The notes under the pieces were generated by a model that was given only the letters and a program-made list of their open reading frames with translations, did no database searches and was not told where the DNA came from. A program made the translations under genes and the position numbers. DNA of 64,000 bases from Berkiella sp964594635 (lineage in GTDB: Bacteria > Pseudomonadota > Gammaproteobacteria > Berkiellales > Berkiellaceae): positions 158,990-222,989 of the forward strand of contig CAZQMV010000005.1 in the NCBI GenBank assembly GCA_964594635.1, written 5' to 3'. Numbering within the stretch: the stretch's first letter is position 1; each line of letters begins with the position of its first letter. Shown here in pieces: positions 53,311 through 62,094 of this stretch.

Positions 53311-54618
53311 TCATTTCTGCATCATTTCTTCAATTTCTTTAACCGTTTTTGGCACGCCATGCGTTAAGACTATCGGCTTATCATCCATTAAAATATCGTC
53401 TTCAATTCGCACGCCAATGCCACGCCACTTAGGTGCCACGCGTTCGTTGTCAGCAGAAATATAAAGACCTGGCTCTATGGTAAATACCATGCCTTTTTCT
53501 AATGAACGCCAACCTTTTTGATCTTTATAATTACCAACATCATGTACATCTAAGCCTAACCAATGACCACTGTTGTGCATATAAAATGGCTGATAAGCTT
53601 TTTCTTCAATTAACGTTGCCACATTACCTTGTAAGATTTGTAAATCAACCAAACCTTGCACCAATACTTCTAAAATGGTGGCTTGCATTTTATCCCAGGT
53701 TGCTTTTTTACTAATCGCCTCAATGGCAGCAAGTTGCGAGGCCAACACTAATTCATAAATCGCTTGTTGTTCGGTACTAAATTTGCCATTTGCGGGGAAA
53801 GTACGCGTAATATCCGCTGCATACCCATCAATTTCAGCACCTGCGTCGATCAAAATTAAATCATTATTTTTAATTTGCATATTATTTCGAGTATAATGCA
53901 AAACACAAGCATTGCTGCCAGCGGCTACAATACAAGGATAAGCAACATGACGAGCGCCTTTACGGCAAAACTCGTATAACAAAGTTGCTTCGAGTTCATA
54001 TTCATACATACCAATTTTGCATTCTTGCATTGCTCTAACATGTGCCTGTGCTGAAATGTCACACGTTTTAACTAGCAATTCTACTTCGGCTGAAGTTTTA
54101 ATGAGTCGCATTTCATCGAGAATTAATCGCAAATCAATAAATTTTGATGGCACATAAACACCTTTGCGAGCTTTTTTATGTTGCGCATCAACCCACGACA
54201 GTAATTTCTTATCAAAGGAAGGATTATTATTGACTAAAAAGTAAATCGTTTCGATACCTGCAAACAATGTATTAAATCGGCCCGAAGCATCAAGAATTGA
54301 ATACGCTTCATCAGCACCATATTGTTCTTTTGCGCCTTGAATACCTGCGCGAGAACCTGTCCATTGCTCAGCTGCAGGATCTCGCTCTTGGCAAAATAGA
54401 ATAAATTGCTGCTTGCCGCCTTTTTTAATTAAAGCAGCTATCGCAAAACTCTCATCAAAACCAGTTAAATAGTAAAAATAACTATCTTGACGAAAGGGAT
54501 GTTCAGTATCGCTATTGCGATGTTGCATCGGTGCTGCTGCTAAAATAGCAATACTATTATCATGCATTTCGGCAAACACTTTTTGACGCCGCGCTTTTAA
54601 CTCTGTTTGTGATAACAT
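53311..54618 (-). CDS. pepP: Xaa-Pro aminopeptidase
   Basis: 435-residue dinuclear Mn metallopeptidase removing an N-terminal residue before proline. N-terminal creatinase-like domain and C-terminal pita-bread fold with ligands in LILIDAGAEIDGYAADITRT, HNSGHWLGLDVHDVG, FTIEPGLYIS and GVRIEDDIL. Followed by ubiH after 69 bp. Confidence 0.95.
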   Translation of the reverse strand: MLSQTELKARRQKVFAEMHDNSIAILAAAPMQHRNSDTEHPFRQDSYFYYLTGFDESFAIAALIKKGGKQQFILFCQERDPAAEQWTGSRAGIQGAKEQYGADEAYSILDASGRFNTLFAGIETIYFLVNNNPSFDKKLLSWVDAQHKKARKGVYVPSKFIDLRLILDEMRLIKTSAEVELLVKTCDISAQAHVRAMQECKIGMYEYELEATLLYEFCRKGARHVAYPCIVAAGSNACVLHYTRNNMQIKNNDLILIDAGAEIDGYAADITRTFPANGKFSTEQQAIYELVLASQLAAIEAISKKATWDKMQATILEVLVQGLVDLQILQGNVATLIEEKAYQPFYMHNSGHWLGLDVHDVGNYKDQKGWRSLEKGMVFTIEPGLYISADNERVAPKWRGIGVRIEDDILMDDKPIVLTHGVPKTVKEIEEMMQK

Positions 54619-54636
54619 TGCAATTCCTTTTACATT

Positions 54637-55194
54637 TTAATGAATAGGTAGTGGATCTTCATTTTTCTTCCCGGGATGACATTCTGCATGGACCAATAAA
54701 ACGGCCACACGAATAAATTCCACTACTTCTACATAAGCCGTTTCATTTTCTTTAGTACTTTTGATTTTAATCGCAATTTCTTTGATCTTCGCTAAATCGG
54801 CCAAGACTTCTTGCACAATCTCTAACTGCAATGCTTGATTTTCTAATGCCACGCCTTCAAGGAAACCGTCACACCACTCACCGAGGGCTCGGCAACGCTC
54901 TGATAAAGGCGCATTATCATCTGGCAGCAACATTTGCATCGCGCCCGGACCTTCTGCAAGATGCATCGCGGTAGCCACAAAAAGTTTATTCAATAACTCA
55001 TCTTGCCCCGTAGACTCATCAAATTCCATGTCCGATAAAAAAGACTCGAAGACAAGCGGCATGGAGCGCGTGTCAGTACACAAGAGACCACTCATCCTGC
55101 CGTGAACATAAGCTGCCGAAAAGGGTGTATTTGCGGCTGACAAGCCTGCCGCTATCTCTTCAAAAATTGGCCATTCGCCAGATACTTCACTCAT
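54637..55194 (-). CDS. ygfB: UPF0149 protein (YgfB-like)
   Basis: 185 residues. Family features: SAAYVHGRMSGLLCT near the N terminus, and LGEWCDGFLEGVAL. Upstream of pepP by 18 bp, as in E. coli (ygfB-pepP-ubiH-ubiI). Biochemical role unclear; Pseudomonas YgfB affects an antitermination/regulatory pathway. Confidence 0.9.
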   Translation of the reverse strand: MSEVSGEWPIFEEIAAGLSAANTPFSAAYVHGRMSGLLCTDTRSMPLVFESFLSDMEFDESTGQDELLNKLFVATAMHLAEGPGAMQMLLPDDNAPLSERCRALGEWCDGFLEGVALENQALQLEIVQEVLADLAKIKEIAIKIKSTKENETAYVEVVEFIRVAVLLVHAECHPGKKNEDPLPIH

Positions 55195-55318
55195 TTGACA
55201 CTCCGACGGTGTATTTTACATCGCAGACCTTAGCTTAACATATTCATTGTATTGACCCCACGCGTCGGCTCTGCCTATCATAACTGCAATTCATGAAATT
55301 AATGGGAGCACGTGCTGA

Positions 55319-55690
55319 ATGAGTATTGGAGAAAAAGGTTTCTGTGTTAGAATACTAGAAAAGGAATTTCTCGTAAGCTGTGCTAAGAATCAAGAACAAG
55401 CCTTACGTGAGGCTGCGCTTTACTTGGACAAACAAATGCGCCAAATCCGCAGCACCGGGCGCGTTATTGGCGCCGAACGGATCGCCGTCATGGCAGCGTT
55501 GAACATTGCCAATGAATTAATGACGCTAAAAAGTACGCAACATGAACCTGCAGAAATTTTTTCAGAAAGATTACGCGTGTTGCAAGAAAAAATTGACGGC
55601 GTATTAGCGCAAAATCCTGCGCTAAAAGAGTCTTACGTAGCAATGGAAGATAATAGCGTCCACGAAGAATTGTTAGAATTAACTGAATAG
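55319..55690 (+). CDS. zapA: Cell division protein ZapA
   Basis: 123 residues. ZapA domain (VRILEKEFLVSCAKNQEQAL, then REAALYLDKQMRQIR) followed by an acidic coiled coil. Stabilises FtsZ bundles. Divergent from ygfB across 124 bp and followed at once by 6S RNA, the standard order. Confidence 0.93.
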   Translation: MSIGEKGFCVRILEKEFLVSCAKNQEQALREAALYLDKQMRQIRSTGRVIGAERIAVMAALNIANELMTLKSTQHEPAEIFSERLRVLQEKIDGVLAQNPALKESYVAMEDNSVHEELLELTE

Positions 55691-55691
55691 C

Positions 55692-55884
55692 TTTGGCTTT
55701 TCCTGGCTTGTTTGCCAGTACCGACTGTCTTCTGAGCCGATATTAAAATGCCTTGGGAGCCAGACTGTGAATGTTGTTGTGCATGCCCGTTCGCGGGAAG
55801 CCTGATACGTTCCATAGGGTCCCACTTGAACCGAAAGGGTTCGAGGCAATAAAGTACAGCGGCAATCCGGGGAAGCCATCTTAT
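55692..55884 (+). ncRNA. ssrS: 6S RNA
   Basis: About 190 nt between zapA and ygfA, the conserved site of ssrS. Typical blocks: CTGAGCCGATATTAAAATGC (start of the central bubble), GTGCATGCCCG, GAAGCCTGATAC, and CACTTGAACCGAAAGGGTTC. The closing stem pairs GGCTTTTCC (about 55695) with GGGGAAGCC (about 55870). 6S RNA mimics an open promoter and sequesters sigma70 RNA polymerase in stationary phase. Ends are approximate. Confidence 0.93.
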
Positions 55885-55899
55885 TTTTAAACGAGGAAC

Positions 55900-56487
55900 A
55901 TGAAGGTGAGGTGGCACAAAGCGCAACTTAGACACCGCATGCGAAGTAAAAGAAATAGCCTCACTCCCTTTGAACAACATGCCGCTTCGCAAACCATCAC
56001 AGAGCGCTTTCTTCGACAACCTGAATTTCAACACGCACATCATATTGCGTTTTATATGAACTTTAACGCCGAGATCTCTACCCAACTCCTACTGTGGCAT
56101 GCTCTTAAGTTAGGCAAATCCTGCTATCTGCCTGTTGTGACTTCAACGCATCGCTTGAATTTTATAAAAGTAGATAGCCAAAGTAGCCTTAGCAAAAATC
56201 GTTATGGCATTTTGGAACCCAATCAAGCACCGACCAAAATCAGGGACACAAACCAATTTGATTTAGTGCTCGTGCCGCTAGTTGCATTTGATGCCGCATT
56301 GCATCGTATCGGTATGGGAGGAGGTTATTATGACAGGACGTTTGCGATGAAGAACCGTCTACGACGGCCGTGCTTAGTGGGACTTGGATATGATTTTCAA
56401 AGGGTCAATCAACTACCGCATTCTAATTTAGATGTATCACTTGATTTGGTAATCACTGAAAAGCGACTTTACAAAAAGCCGATTTAG
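55900..56487 (+). CDS. ygfA: 5-formyltetrahydrofolate cyclo-ligase
   Basis: 195 residues; ATP-dependent conversion of 5-formyl-THF to methenyl-THF. Blocks: LRHRMRSKRNSL, NRYGILEPN, LVLVPLVAFDAALHRIGMGG and GYYDRTF. Preceded by GAGGAAC and cotranscribed with 6S RNA in other species. One-carbon genes (thyA, folA, gcv, purH) are abundant in this window. Confidence 0.93.
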   Translation: MKVRWHKAQLRHRMRSKRNSLTPFEQHAASQTITERFLRQPEFQHAHHIAFYMNFNAEISTQLLLWHALKLGKSCYLPVVTSTHRLNFIKVDSQSSLSKNRYGILEPNQAPTKIRDTNQFDLVLVPLVAFDAALHRIGMGGGYYDRTFAMKNRLRRPCLVGLGYDFQRVNQLPHSNLDVSLDLVITEKRLYKKPI

Positions 56488-56582
56488 AAACCACCCGACA
56501 CTATCCAATAGCTGCTAATGCTAAGGCCAATACTGACCACAATCGCGAGCAATAACATGGTATCGACGCTTCGACGTATCAT
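56484..56582 (-). CDS. 32-aa single-pass membrane peptide
   Basis: Short ORF: ATG at 56582, TAA at 56484. It starts MIRRSVDTML, continues with an uncharged helix LLLAIVVSIGLSISSYWIV (about residues 10-28) and ends SGGF. A near-ideal ribosome binding site, AGAGGA, lies 5 bases before the ATG. It is positive-inside by its N-terminal arginines. It overlaps the ygfA stop by 4 bp in convergent orientation. I recognise no family; it is below the size cut-off of most gene finders. Confidence 0.55.
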   Translation of the reverse strand: MIRRSVDTMLLLAIVVSIGLSISSYWIVSGGF

Positions 56583-56613
56583 AATATCCTCTACCGCGCA
56601 CAAAGCTACTAAT

Positions 56614-56640
56614 AGTGTAGCCTAGATTATTGGATAGCAA
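56614..56640 (-). promoter_or_regulatory. Possible promoter for the 32-aa peptide
   Basis: On the minus strand TTGCTA (56640-56635) is followed after 15 bases by TACACT (56619-56614), about 30 bases upstream of the small ORF. The spacer is short, so this is a weak call. An inverted repeat CTATCCAATA (56501-56510)/TATTGGATAG (56628-56637) overlaps it. Confidence 0.3.
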
Positions 56641-56704
56641 GTTTTTTCTTTTCTTTTTTTCTAGATTTCCCTAAACTTCCCTCAAATAAGGAGTTTTAAG
56701 TCGT

Positions 56705-57169
56705 ATGAGTTCACACTATTGGCTGATGAAGTCCGAGCCAGATACTTTCAGTATTGATGATTTACAAAAAGCACCTCGCCAAACCACTGCCTGGGAAGGT
56801 GTGCGCAACTATCAAGCCCGAAATTTCATGCGTGACCAATTTCAAGTGGGCTCCCTGGCGTTTTTCTATCATTCCAGCTGCAAAGTGCCTGCCATTGTTG
56901 GCATCGTCGAGGTCGTCAAAGCGGGTTACCCTGATCAAACAGCCTGGGATAAAAATTCCCCCTATTACGATCCTCAAAGTAGTCTAACTCTGCCTCGCTG
57001 GTATCTGGTTGATGTTAAACTAAAAGAAAAATTCAAGACCCCCATTCCTTTATCCACTTTAAAAATGAACCCAAAGCTTTGTACAATGCGGCTATTACAA
57101 AAGGGAAATCGCTTATCCATTCTACCTATCAGCCCAACTGAATGGCGCACCATCCTGAAAATGCTCTAA
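56705..57169 (+). CDS. EVE-domain protein
   Basis: 154 residues, single EVE domain (YWLMKSEPDTFSIDDLQ, AWEGVRNYQARNFMRDQFQV, GSLAFFYHSS, then GIVEVVKAGYPD). EVE/PUA-like folds bind modified bases in DNA or RNA. Precedes rpiA by 15 bp on the same strand. Confidence 0.92.
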   Translation: MSSHYWLMKSEPDTFSIDDLQKAPRQTTAWEGVRNYQARNFMRDQFQVGSLAFFYHSSCKVPAIVGIVEVVKAGYPDQTAWDKNSPYYDPQSSLTLPRWYLVDVKLKEKFKTPIPLSTLKMNPKLCTMRLLQKGNRLSILPISPTEWRTILKML

Positions 57170-57184
57170 TAAGGAACAAATAAC

Positions 57185-57847
57185 ATGGCCACGCAAAATG
57201 AAATGAAAGAAAAAGTCGCAATGGCTGCTTTAAAAGAAGTACAACCAGGCACTATTGTGGGCGTTGGCACTGGCAGCACTGTCAACTATTTTATCGATCT
57301 ATTAGCCAGTATGAAGCATGATATTTTAGGTGCCGTTGCCAGCTCTAAAGAAACAGAAAAGCGCTTAAGGGCTCATGGGATTAACGTTGTCGATGTCAAT
57401 GAAGGCCCAATTGCTGTTTATATCGATGGTGCAGATGAATGCAATAACTACTGCCAACTCGTGAAGGGTGGTGGAGCTGCGTTAACGGGAGAAAAAATTA
57501 TCGCCGCCATTGCGAAAAAATTTGTCTGTATTATTGATGAAAAGAAACGCGTGAAGCAACTAGGCGAATTTCCGCTACCTATTGAAGTGATCCCCATGGC
57601 AAGAAGTTATGTTGCCAGAGAGTTGGTCAAAATGGGCGGGAATCCTGTTTACCGCGAAGGGGTTATCACGGATTATGGCAATCAAATACTCGATGTGCAT
57701 GATCTGCAAATTATGCAGCCTGTTGCTATGGAACAGGCGATTAACCAGATCACAGGCGTTGTTTGTAACGGCCTATTTGCTCATCGGTGCGCCGATAAAG
57801 TATTGATTGCAACCGCAACCGCCATTGAAACCTTAACACCACGCTAG
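57185..57847 (+). CDS. rpiA: Ribose-5-phosphate isomerase A
   Basis: 220 residues; interconverts ribose-5-P and ribulose-5-P. Motifs: VGVGTGSTVNYFID, YIDGADECNNYCQLVKGGGA, KRVKQLGEFPLPIEV and GVVCNGLFA. E. coli also carries rpiA near zapA, 6S RNA and ygfA. Confidence 0.96.
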   Translation: MATQNEMKEKVAMAALKEVQPGTIVGVGTGSTVNYFIDLLASMKHDILGAVASSKETEKRLRAHGINVVDVNEGPIAVYIDGADECNNYCQLVKGGGAALTGEKIIAAIAKKFVCIIDEKKRVKQLGEFPLPIEVIPMARSYVARELVKMGGNPVYREGVITDYGNQILDVHDLQIMQPVAMEQAINQITGVVCNGLFAHRCADKVLIATATAIETLTPR

Positions 57848-57857
57848 GAACATATTG

Positions 57858-58265
57858 ATGAACCATCTGCCAGAGAATATTCAGCAATTTTTTTCATCAA
57901 AAGCTTTTGCAGTGCTGGGCGCATCAACCAGCCGCGAAAAGTATGGTAATAAAGTGTTGCGCTGTTATTCTCAACATCATCTCACCGTGTATCCTGTCAA
58001 TCCTCGCGCTAAAGTCATTGAGGGCATTGCTTGTTTTGAAGATATTAAAAGCTTGCCCAATGATGTCAACAGCATTTCCATTATTACGCCACCTGCCATC
58101 ACAGAACAACTGGTGAAAGAAGCAATCATTAAGGGGATCCAAAACATCTGGATGCAACCCGGAGCCGAAAGCGATTTGGCAGTAAAAACCTGCCAAGACG
58201 CCAAGATCAATGTGATTGCCGATGGATCCTGTATCTTAGTTATATTAGGATTTAAAGATGTGTAG
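57858..58265 (+). CDS. CoA-binding domain protein
   Basis: 135 residues, Rossmann CoA_binding domain alone: FAVLGASTSREKYGNKVLRC, VYPVNPRAKVIEGIACFEDI, SIITPPAITEQLVKEAI and IWMQPGAES. YccU-like; function unknown. ATG at 57858 has AGGAA upstream; a TTG at 57855 is in frame. A structured element follows the stop codon. Confidence 0.88.
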   Translation: MNHLPENIQQFFSSKAFAVLGASTSREKYGNKVLRCYSQHHLTVYPVNPRAKVIEGIACFEDIKSLPNDVNSISIITPPAITEQLVKEAIIKGIQNIWMQPGAESDLAVKTCQDAKINVIADGSCILVILGFKDV

Positions 58266-58271
58266 TCTTCT

Positions 58272-58375
58272 CAGATGACTCTTTGGCGGTGTTGGCTGCG
58301 TTCATCTCGCCGCAGTCATGTATTAGCATACACTTCTTTGCTCGAGAACTTGCCGCCTAGCCAAAAAATCATCTG
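58272..58375 (+). repeat. Structured intergenic element downstream of the CoA-binding gene
   Basis: 104 bp, starting 6 bases after the stop codon. Outer stem CAGATGA (58272-58278)/TCATCTG (58369-58375), second stem TTTGGC (58282-58287)/GCCAAA (58360-58365), apical TGTAT (58319-58323)/ATACA (58328-58332) with TAGC loop. Same TCATGTA...TACACT core and same orientation relative to the preceding gene as the rpoS and ptsP copies. Confidence 0.7.
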
Positions 58376-58387
58376 CTTTGACTAAAC

Positions 58388-58969
58388 CTAAGTGATCTTT
58401 TTTTGACCAGTCGTCATGCCTGCGGTAAGTACAAAACTCATCGCCTGATTAGCAGACCAATTTAAGGGAGTAATCGCACTTTTCGCAATCATAACTGACA
58501 ACCCGCCAATTTGATAACTCAGTGGAATGTAGACTAGCACTTCATCTTCTTTTGCAAGCACTGGAAAGCTTGCTAATGTATTGCAAGTCACAAAGCCCAT
58601 CACTTTGCCAATACCAATTTCAACTAAAACAGCTTGCTGTGCTGCTGCTTTATCACCCTTATCAAAGTAACTCATCAGATCTTGAATGGCGTTATAGACA
58701 GTTTTGATAAGAGGGATCTTCTGCACGAGCCTTTCAGCCATGGTATATAATTTTCGGACTACCCAGGCATTTAACAATAATCCGATTAAGAAAATGACAG
58801 CCACTCCGACTAAAATGCCTAAGCCTTTAAAGTAGTATTGAGGAATCACCAGTTTTAACAAATGACCAAAAAATGTTTCAATCGTGCTAAAGGTCCAAAC
58901 CACAACTGCCACTGTAACCACGACCGGCACAAATATTTTCAAACCATTCCAAAATGTTTTTTTTAGCAT
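58388..58969 (-). CDS. DUF502 membrane protein
   Basis: 193 residues. DUF502 pattern: two N-terminal transmembrane helices (FVPVVVTVAVVVWTF; GILVGVAVIFLIGLLL), IPLIKTVYNAIQDLMSYF, and a C-terminal soluble region with VLVYIPLSYQIGG. Function unknown. The ATG at 58969 has AAGGGAG upstream and overlaps the ABC permease stop by 7 bp, so it belongs to that operon. Confidence 0.9.
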   Translation of the reverse strand: MLKKTFWNGLKIFVPVVVTVAVVVWTFSTIETFFGHLLKLVIPQYYFKGLGILVGVAVIFLIGLLLNAWVVRKLYTMAERLVQKIPLIKTVYNAIQDLMSYFDKGDKAAAQQAVLVEIGIGKVMGFVTCNTLASFPVLAKEDEVLVYIPLSYQIGGLSVMIAKSAITPLNWSANQAMSFVLTAGMTTGQKKIT

Positions 58970-61425
58970 GGATTCTCCCTTAATAACCATAATGGCGAAA
59001 CACGAAATACACTTCTTGTGCCGATTAAACCAAAGAGGGTAATCACTAATGTACTAAGCAATGTTCCCCATAAAAACCATTTCATATTTAAGATAAGTAT
59101 GATATCAAAGTAACGAGCTGCTAAATCCTTTGCGATGAGCATTGCCATTAAAGAGCCCACAACACCAGAAAAGAGTCCTAATAAGCCAAATTCAACAATT
59201 AACATTTTGGCAATAAATGTCTTGTTGGCTCCTAAAATTTGCAACATGGCACTTTCTTGAACACGCTCTTTTATCGACATGAGCAAACTTGCGTACATAA
59301 TGAGTATTCCCAGGGCAAAAACGACGACCAATAAGCCTTCTAATGCCAATGATAATTTATCAATCATGTTCCTAATGCTAAGCAAAAGCTCATCAATATC
59401 GATCATCGATATTTCAACAAATTCTTTGGTTAACGACATTATCGCTAGCTTTTGAGAATTTGAAACATAGATACTCGTAATATAAGAATGAGGAAAATCG
59501 TTTAATATGTTGTCTGGGAAAATGACGAAAAAATTAGGTTTAAATGAAGTCCATTCCAGCGAACGGATTTGAATTATTTTAGCAGTCACCAGTTTTTCAT
59601 CAATTTGAAAGCCAACCGTGTCATGTAAATGTAAATTTTGTCTTTGCGCGAAACTCTGCTCCACTGAAATAACAGGTTGACCACTTAATTCTGGGATCCA
59701 ATGCTCACCTGCCATGATTTGATTATCTTTTGGTAGTTGTGACATCCACGTTAAATTAAGTGATCTTGATAATCCATGATTCTGCCCTAGCAGCTCACCA
59801 TTAATATGACTCATTCTGCCACGAACAATCGGATAAAATTCGACATTTTTTATGCCTTTTTGCTGCAACCAATTTTGTAATGGTAAAATTTGTTCAGATT
59901 GTACATTCAATAAAAAATAATTTGGTGTCTCTTTTGGTAACTGTGCTCGCCATTGATGAAGAAAGTCTTGTTTAATCATTTGTAATAACAAAAGCAACAT
60001 AATCACTATGGTAAAAACGAGCCATTGACTGATTGATTGGTTTTTATGCCGAATTAAATAAGTTAAGCCAAAGCGCCATGTCAGGCCACCAATTTGACTT
60101 AACGGCTTAAAGAAAAGCCAGATAATCCAAGCTAATCCATAGGCTATTGCGCCCAACAGATAGGTTTGTATAGCAAGTTGTAATGCGACATCAGGTTCGC
60201 TCACAAAAAGGAAAAAAAGACTCAGTAACGTCAGTATGGCTAATGCATAACTACTAAAGTGTAATCCTATCTTTTTGACAAAGGCATCTTGAAATATTTG
60301 TGATGGTGGCACTTTACGCAACTCAAAAATAGGCGGCAGCGCAAATCCTAATAACAACAGTAACCCAGTTAAGCCACCTAATAGTCCACCCTGAAGATTA
60401 AGCACCGCACCATGAAAACCTGTCGCCTTTGCATAACTCAGCGCAAGTTGCGCAGCACCATACCCAGCACCAATGCCAATGATCATCATTAACAAAGCTA
60501 AGAGCAGTAACTCAATGATATGAATTGAAAATAACGTTGTACTACTTGCCCCCAAACAACGCATCAAGGCAACGCTGCGTTTTTGTTTTAGACTAAATTC
60601 GTGAGAACACATTCCCACCGCAATGCCCGCCAAAAGCACTTGGATTAATAAAATAATAGAAAGATACTGCTCTACTTTCATTATGGTATTGCTGAGCCCT
60701 CGACGCCCTTTTTGGGGGGTTATGATATTGGCATCTTTTGGTATATAAGATGCTACAGCCTGTTGAATATCCACATTATTAAGTACGTCGGATTTAATTA
60801 AAATGCGATAAGTTGCCCGAGATCCAGGTTGTAAAACTGCCATTTTTTCCAAATCTTGGAAGTTCACATAAGCTATCGGTGCTAATAAATTGCTACTTGA
60901 TAAGGCTAACGGGTATTGCTGAATGACACCGGTAATTTTCAAGGTCATATTACCGACTTGTAGAGATTGATTAAGGGTTGCATCTAATTTGTTCATTAAG
61001 CTTGTCTCAAGCCAAATCTCACCGCTTTGCGGGATCTGATTGATGCTTTTTTGCGCTTGATTCTGTGTTGCCACAACCAACTGACCGCGCAAGGGAAATG
61101 GCATCGCGATGGCATTCACATTGGCCAATTGCAAGCTTCCTTCGCTGGATAGCATGCTGAAAAATTCAACACTTTCTGAATAAGCAAGACCTGTCTTATC
61201 TATCGCTTGCAACAACGTTGGCGGTAATGAATGGGGCGATTCAATAACCAGATCGGCCCCTAGCATCGCTCCTGCATCTTTCACAAATATATCTGATAGC
61301 GCTTGTGTCAAACAGGTGAGGAGAGTTACTGAAAAAATGGCTAAACCAAGCGCTGCACCTAAAATGCGAAATTCTGCACTTTTTCTACTGCGCCATAGTG
61401 AAACTAAAGCAAAACGAAAAATCAT
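58963..61425 (-). CDS. ybbP: ABC transporter permease, FtsX/MacB type (YbbP-like)
   Basis: 820 residues with about ten membrane helices: an N-terminal helix, a large periplasmic domain, three helices (about 260-365), further helices, a second periplasmic domain and three C-terminal helices. The duplicated FtsX core and length match YbbP. Partner of the ATPase upstream (ATGA overlap). YbbAP systems with TesA are thought to handle lipids or hydrophobic compounds at the membrane. Confidence 0.87.
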   Translation of the reverse strand: MIFRFALVSLWRSRKSAEFRILGAALGLAIFSVTLLTCLTQALSDIFVKDAGAMLGADLVIESPHSLPPTLLQAIDKTGLAYSESVEFFSMLSSEGSLQLANVNAIAMPFPLRGQLVVATQNQAQKSINQIPQSGEIWLETSLMNKLDATLNQSLQVGNMTLKITGVIQQYPLALSSSNLLAPIAYVNFQDLEKMAVLQPGSRATYRILIKSDVLNNVDIQQAVASYIPKDANIITPQKGRRGLSNTIMKVEQYLSIILLIQVLLAGIAVGMCSHEFSLKQKRSVALMRCLGASSTTLFSIHIIELLLLALLMMIIGIGAGYGAAQLALSYAKATGFHGAVLNLQGGLLGGLTGLLLLLGFALPPIFELRKVPPSQIFQDAFVKKIGLHFSSYALAILTLLSLFFLFVSEPDVALQLAIQTYLLGAIAYGLAWIIWLFFKPLSQIGGLTWRFGLTYLIRHKNQSISQWLVFTIVIMLLLLLQMIKQDFLHQWRAQLPKETPNYFLLNVQSEQILPLQNWLQQKGIKNVEFYPIVRGRMSHINGELLGQNHGLSRSLNLTWMSQLPKDNQIMAGEHWIPELSGQPVISVEQSFAQRQNLHLHDTVGFQIDEKLVTAKIIQIRSLEWTSFKPNFFVIFPDNILNDFPHSYITSIYVSNSQKLAIMSLTKEFVEISMIDIDELLLSIRNMIDKLSLALEGLLVVVFALGILIMYASLLMSIKERVQESAMLQILGANKTFIAKMLIVEFGLLGLFSGVVGSLMAMLIAKDLAARYFDIILILNMKWFLWGTLLSTLVITLFGLIGTRSVFRVSPLWLLRENPC

Positions 61426-62087
61426 GTTGTTATTTTTCCATCTTGTAACAACACGCTTCGCTGACAGCGACTCGCTAATCCTTTATCATGTGTGACAAAG
61501 ATCAAGGTTGTATGATTTTTAGCATTTAACTCAAATAATACGTTAATAATTTTTTCACCTGTCTTGGTGTCAAGTGCACCGGTTGGCTCATCTGCAAAAA
61601 GAACGCGTGGTTGTGTAACAAACGCACGAGCAATCGCTATACGTTGTTGTTCGCCGCCTGATAATTGTCTGGGATAATGTTTTAGCCTATCAGCTAAGCC
61701 TAATTCGCTTAAAATCGCTATTGCTTGCTCTTTCGCGTGAGGTTTTGCAGCGAGCTCTAAGGGCAGCATGACATTTTCAAGTGCATTCAACTGCCCTAAC
61801 AGATCGAAATTCTGGAAGACAAAACCAACGCGCCCTAAACGAACCGTGGCACGTTCATCTTCGCTCAAGTGTGCCAAATGAAATCCTTCCAGGCTAATCT
61901 CACCCTTAGTTGGCACATCCAATCCCGCTAGCAAACTTAAAAGGGTCGTTTTTCCAGATCCTGAAGAACCGACTATCGCCAAGGTTTCGCCTTCATTGAC
62001 GATGAGATCAACGCCTTTTAAGATATCGATTGGTTGCTTTAACGCATATACTCTTTTTTCAACTGCTTGTGCAGTGATAATGGCCAT
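61422..62087 (-). CDS. ybbA: ABC transporter ATP-binding protein (YbbA-like)
   Basis: 221 residues, MacB/LolD class ATPase. Walker A GSSGSGKTT (40-48), Q-loop VFQNFDLLGQ, signature LSGGEQQR, Walker B VLFADEP, H-loop VTHD. Divergent from tesA, whose start codon is only 7 bp away, as in the tesA/ybbA arrangement of E. coli. Confidence 0.94.
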   Translation of the reverse strand: MAIITAQAVEKRVYALKQPIDILKGVDLIVNEGETLAIVGSSGSGKTTLLSLLAGLDVPTKGEISLEGFHLAHLSEDERATVRLGRVGFVFQNFDLLGQLNALENVMLPLELAAKPHAKEQAIAILSELGLADRLKHYPRQLSGGEQQRIAIARAFVTQPRVLFADEPTGALDTKTGEKIINVLFELNAKNHTTLIFVTHDKGLASRCQRSVLLQDGKITT

Positions 62088-62094
62088 AAAACCT

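Noticed and set aside
55633..56085. 150-aa and 66-aa minus ORFs over 6S RNA
   Set aside because: They are antisense to the conserved 6S RNA and ygfA; composition is not protein-like.
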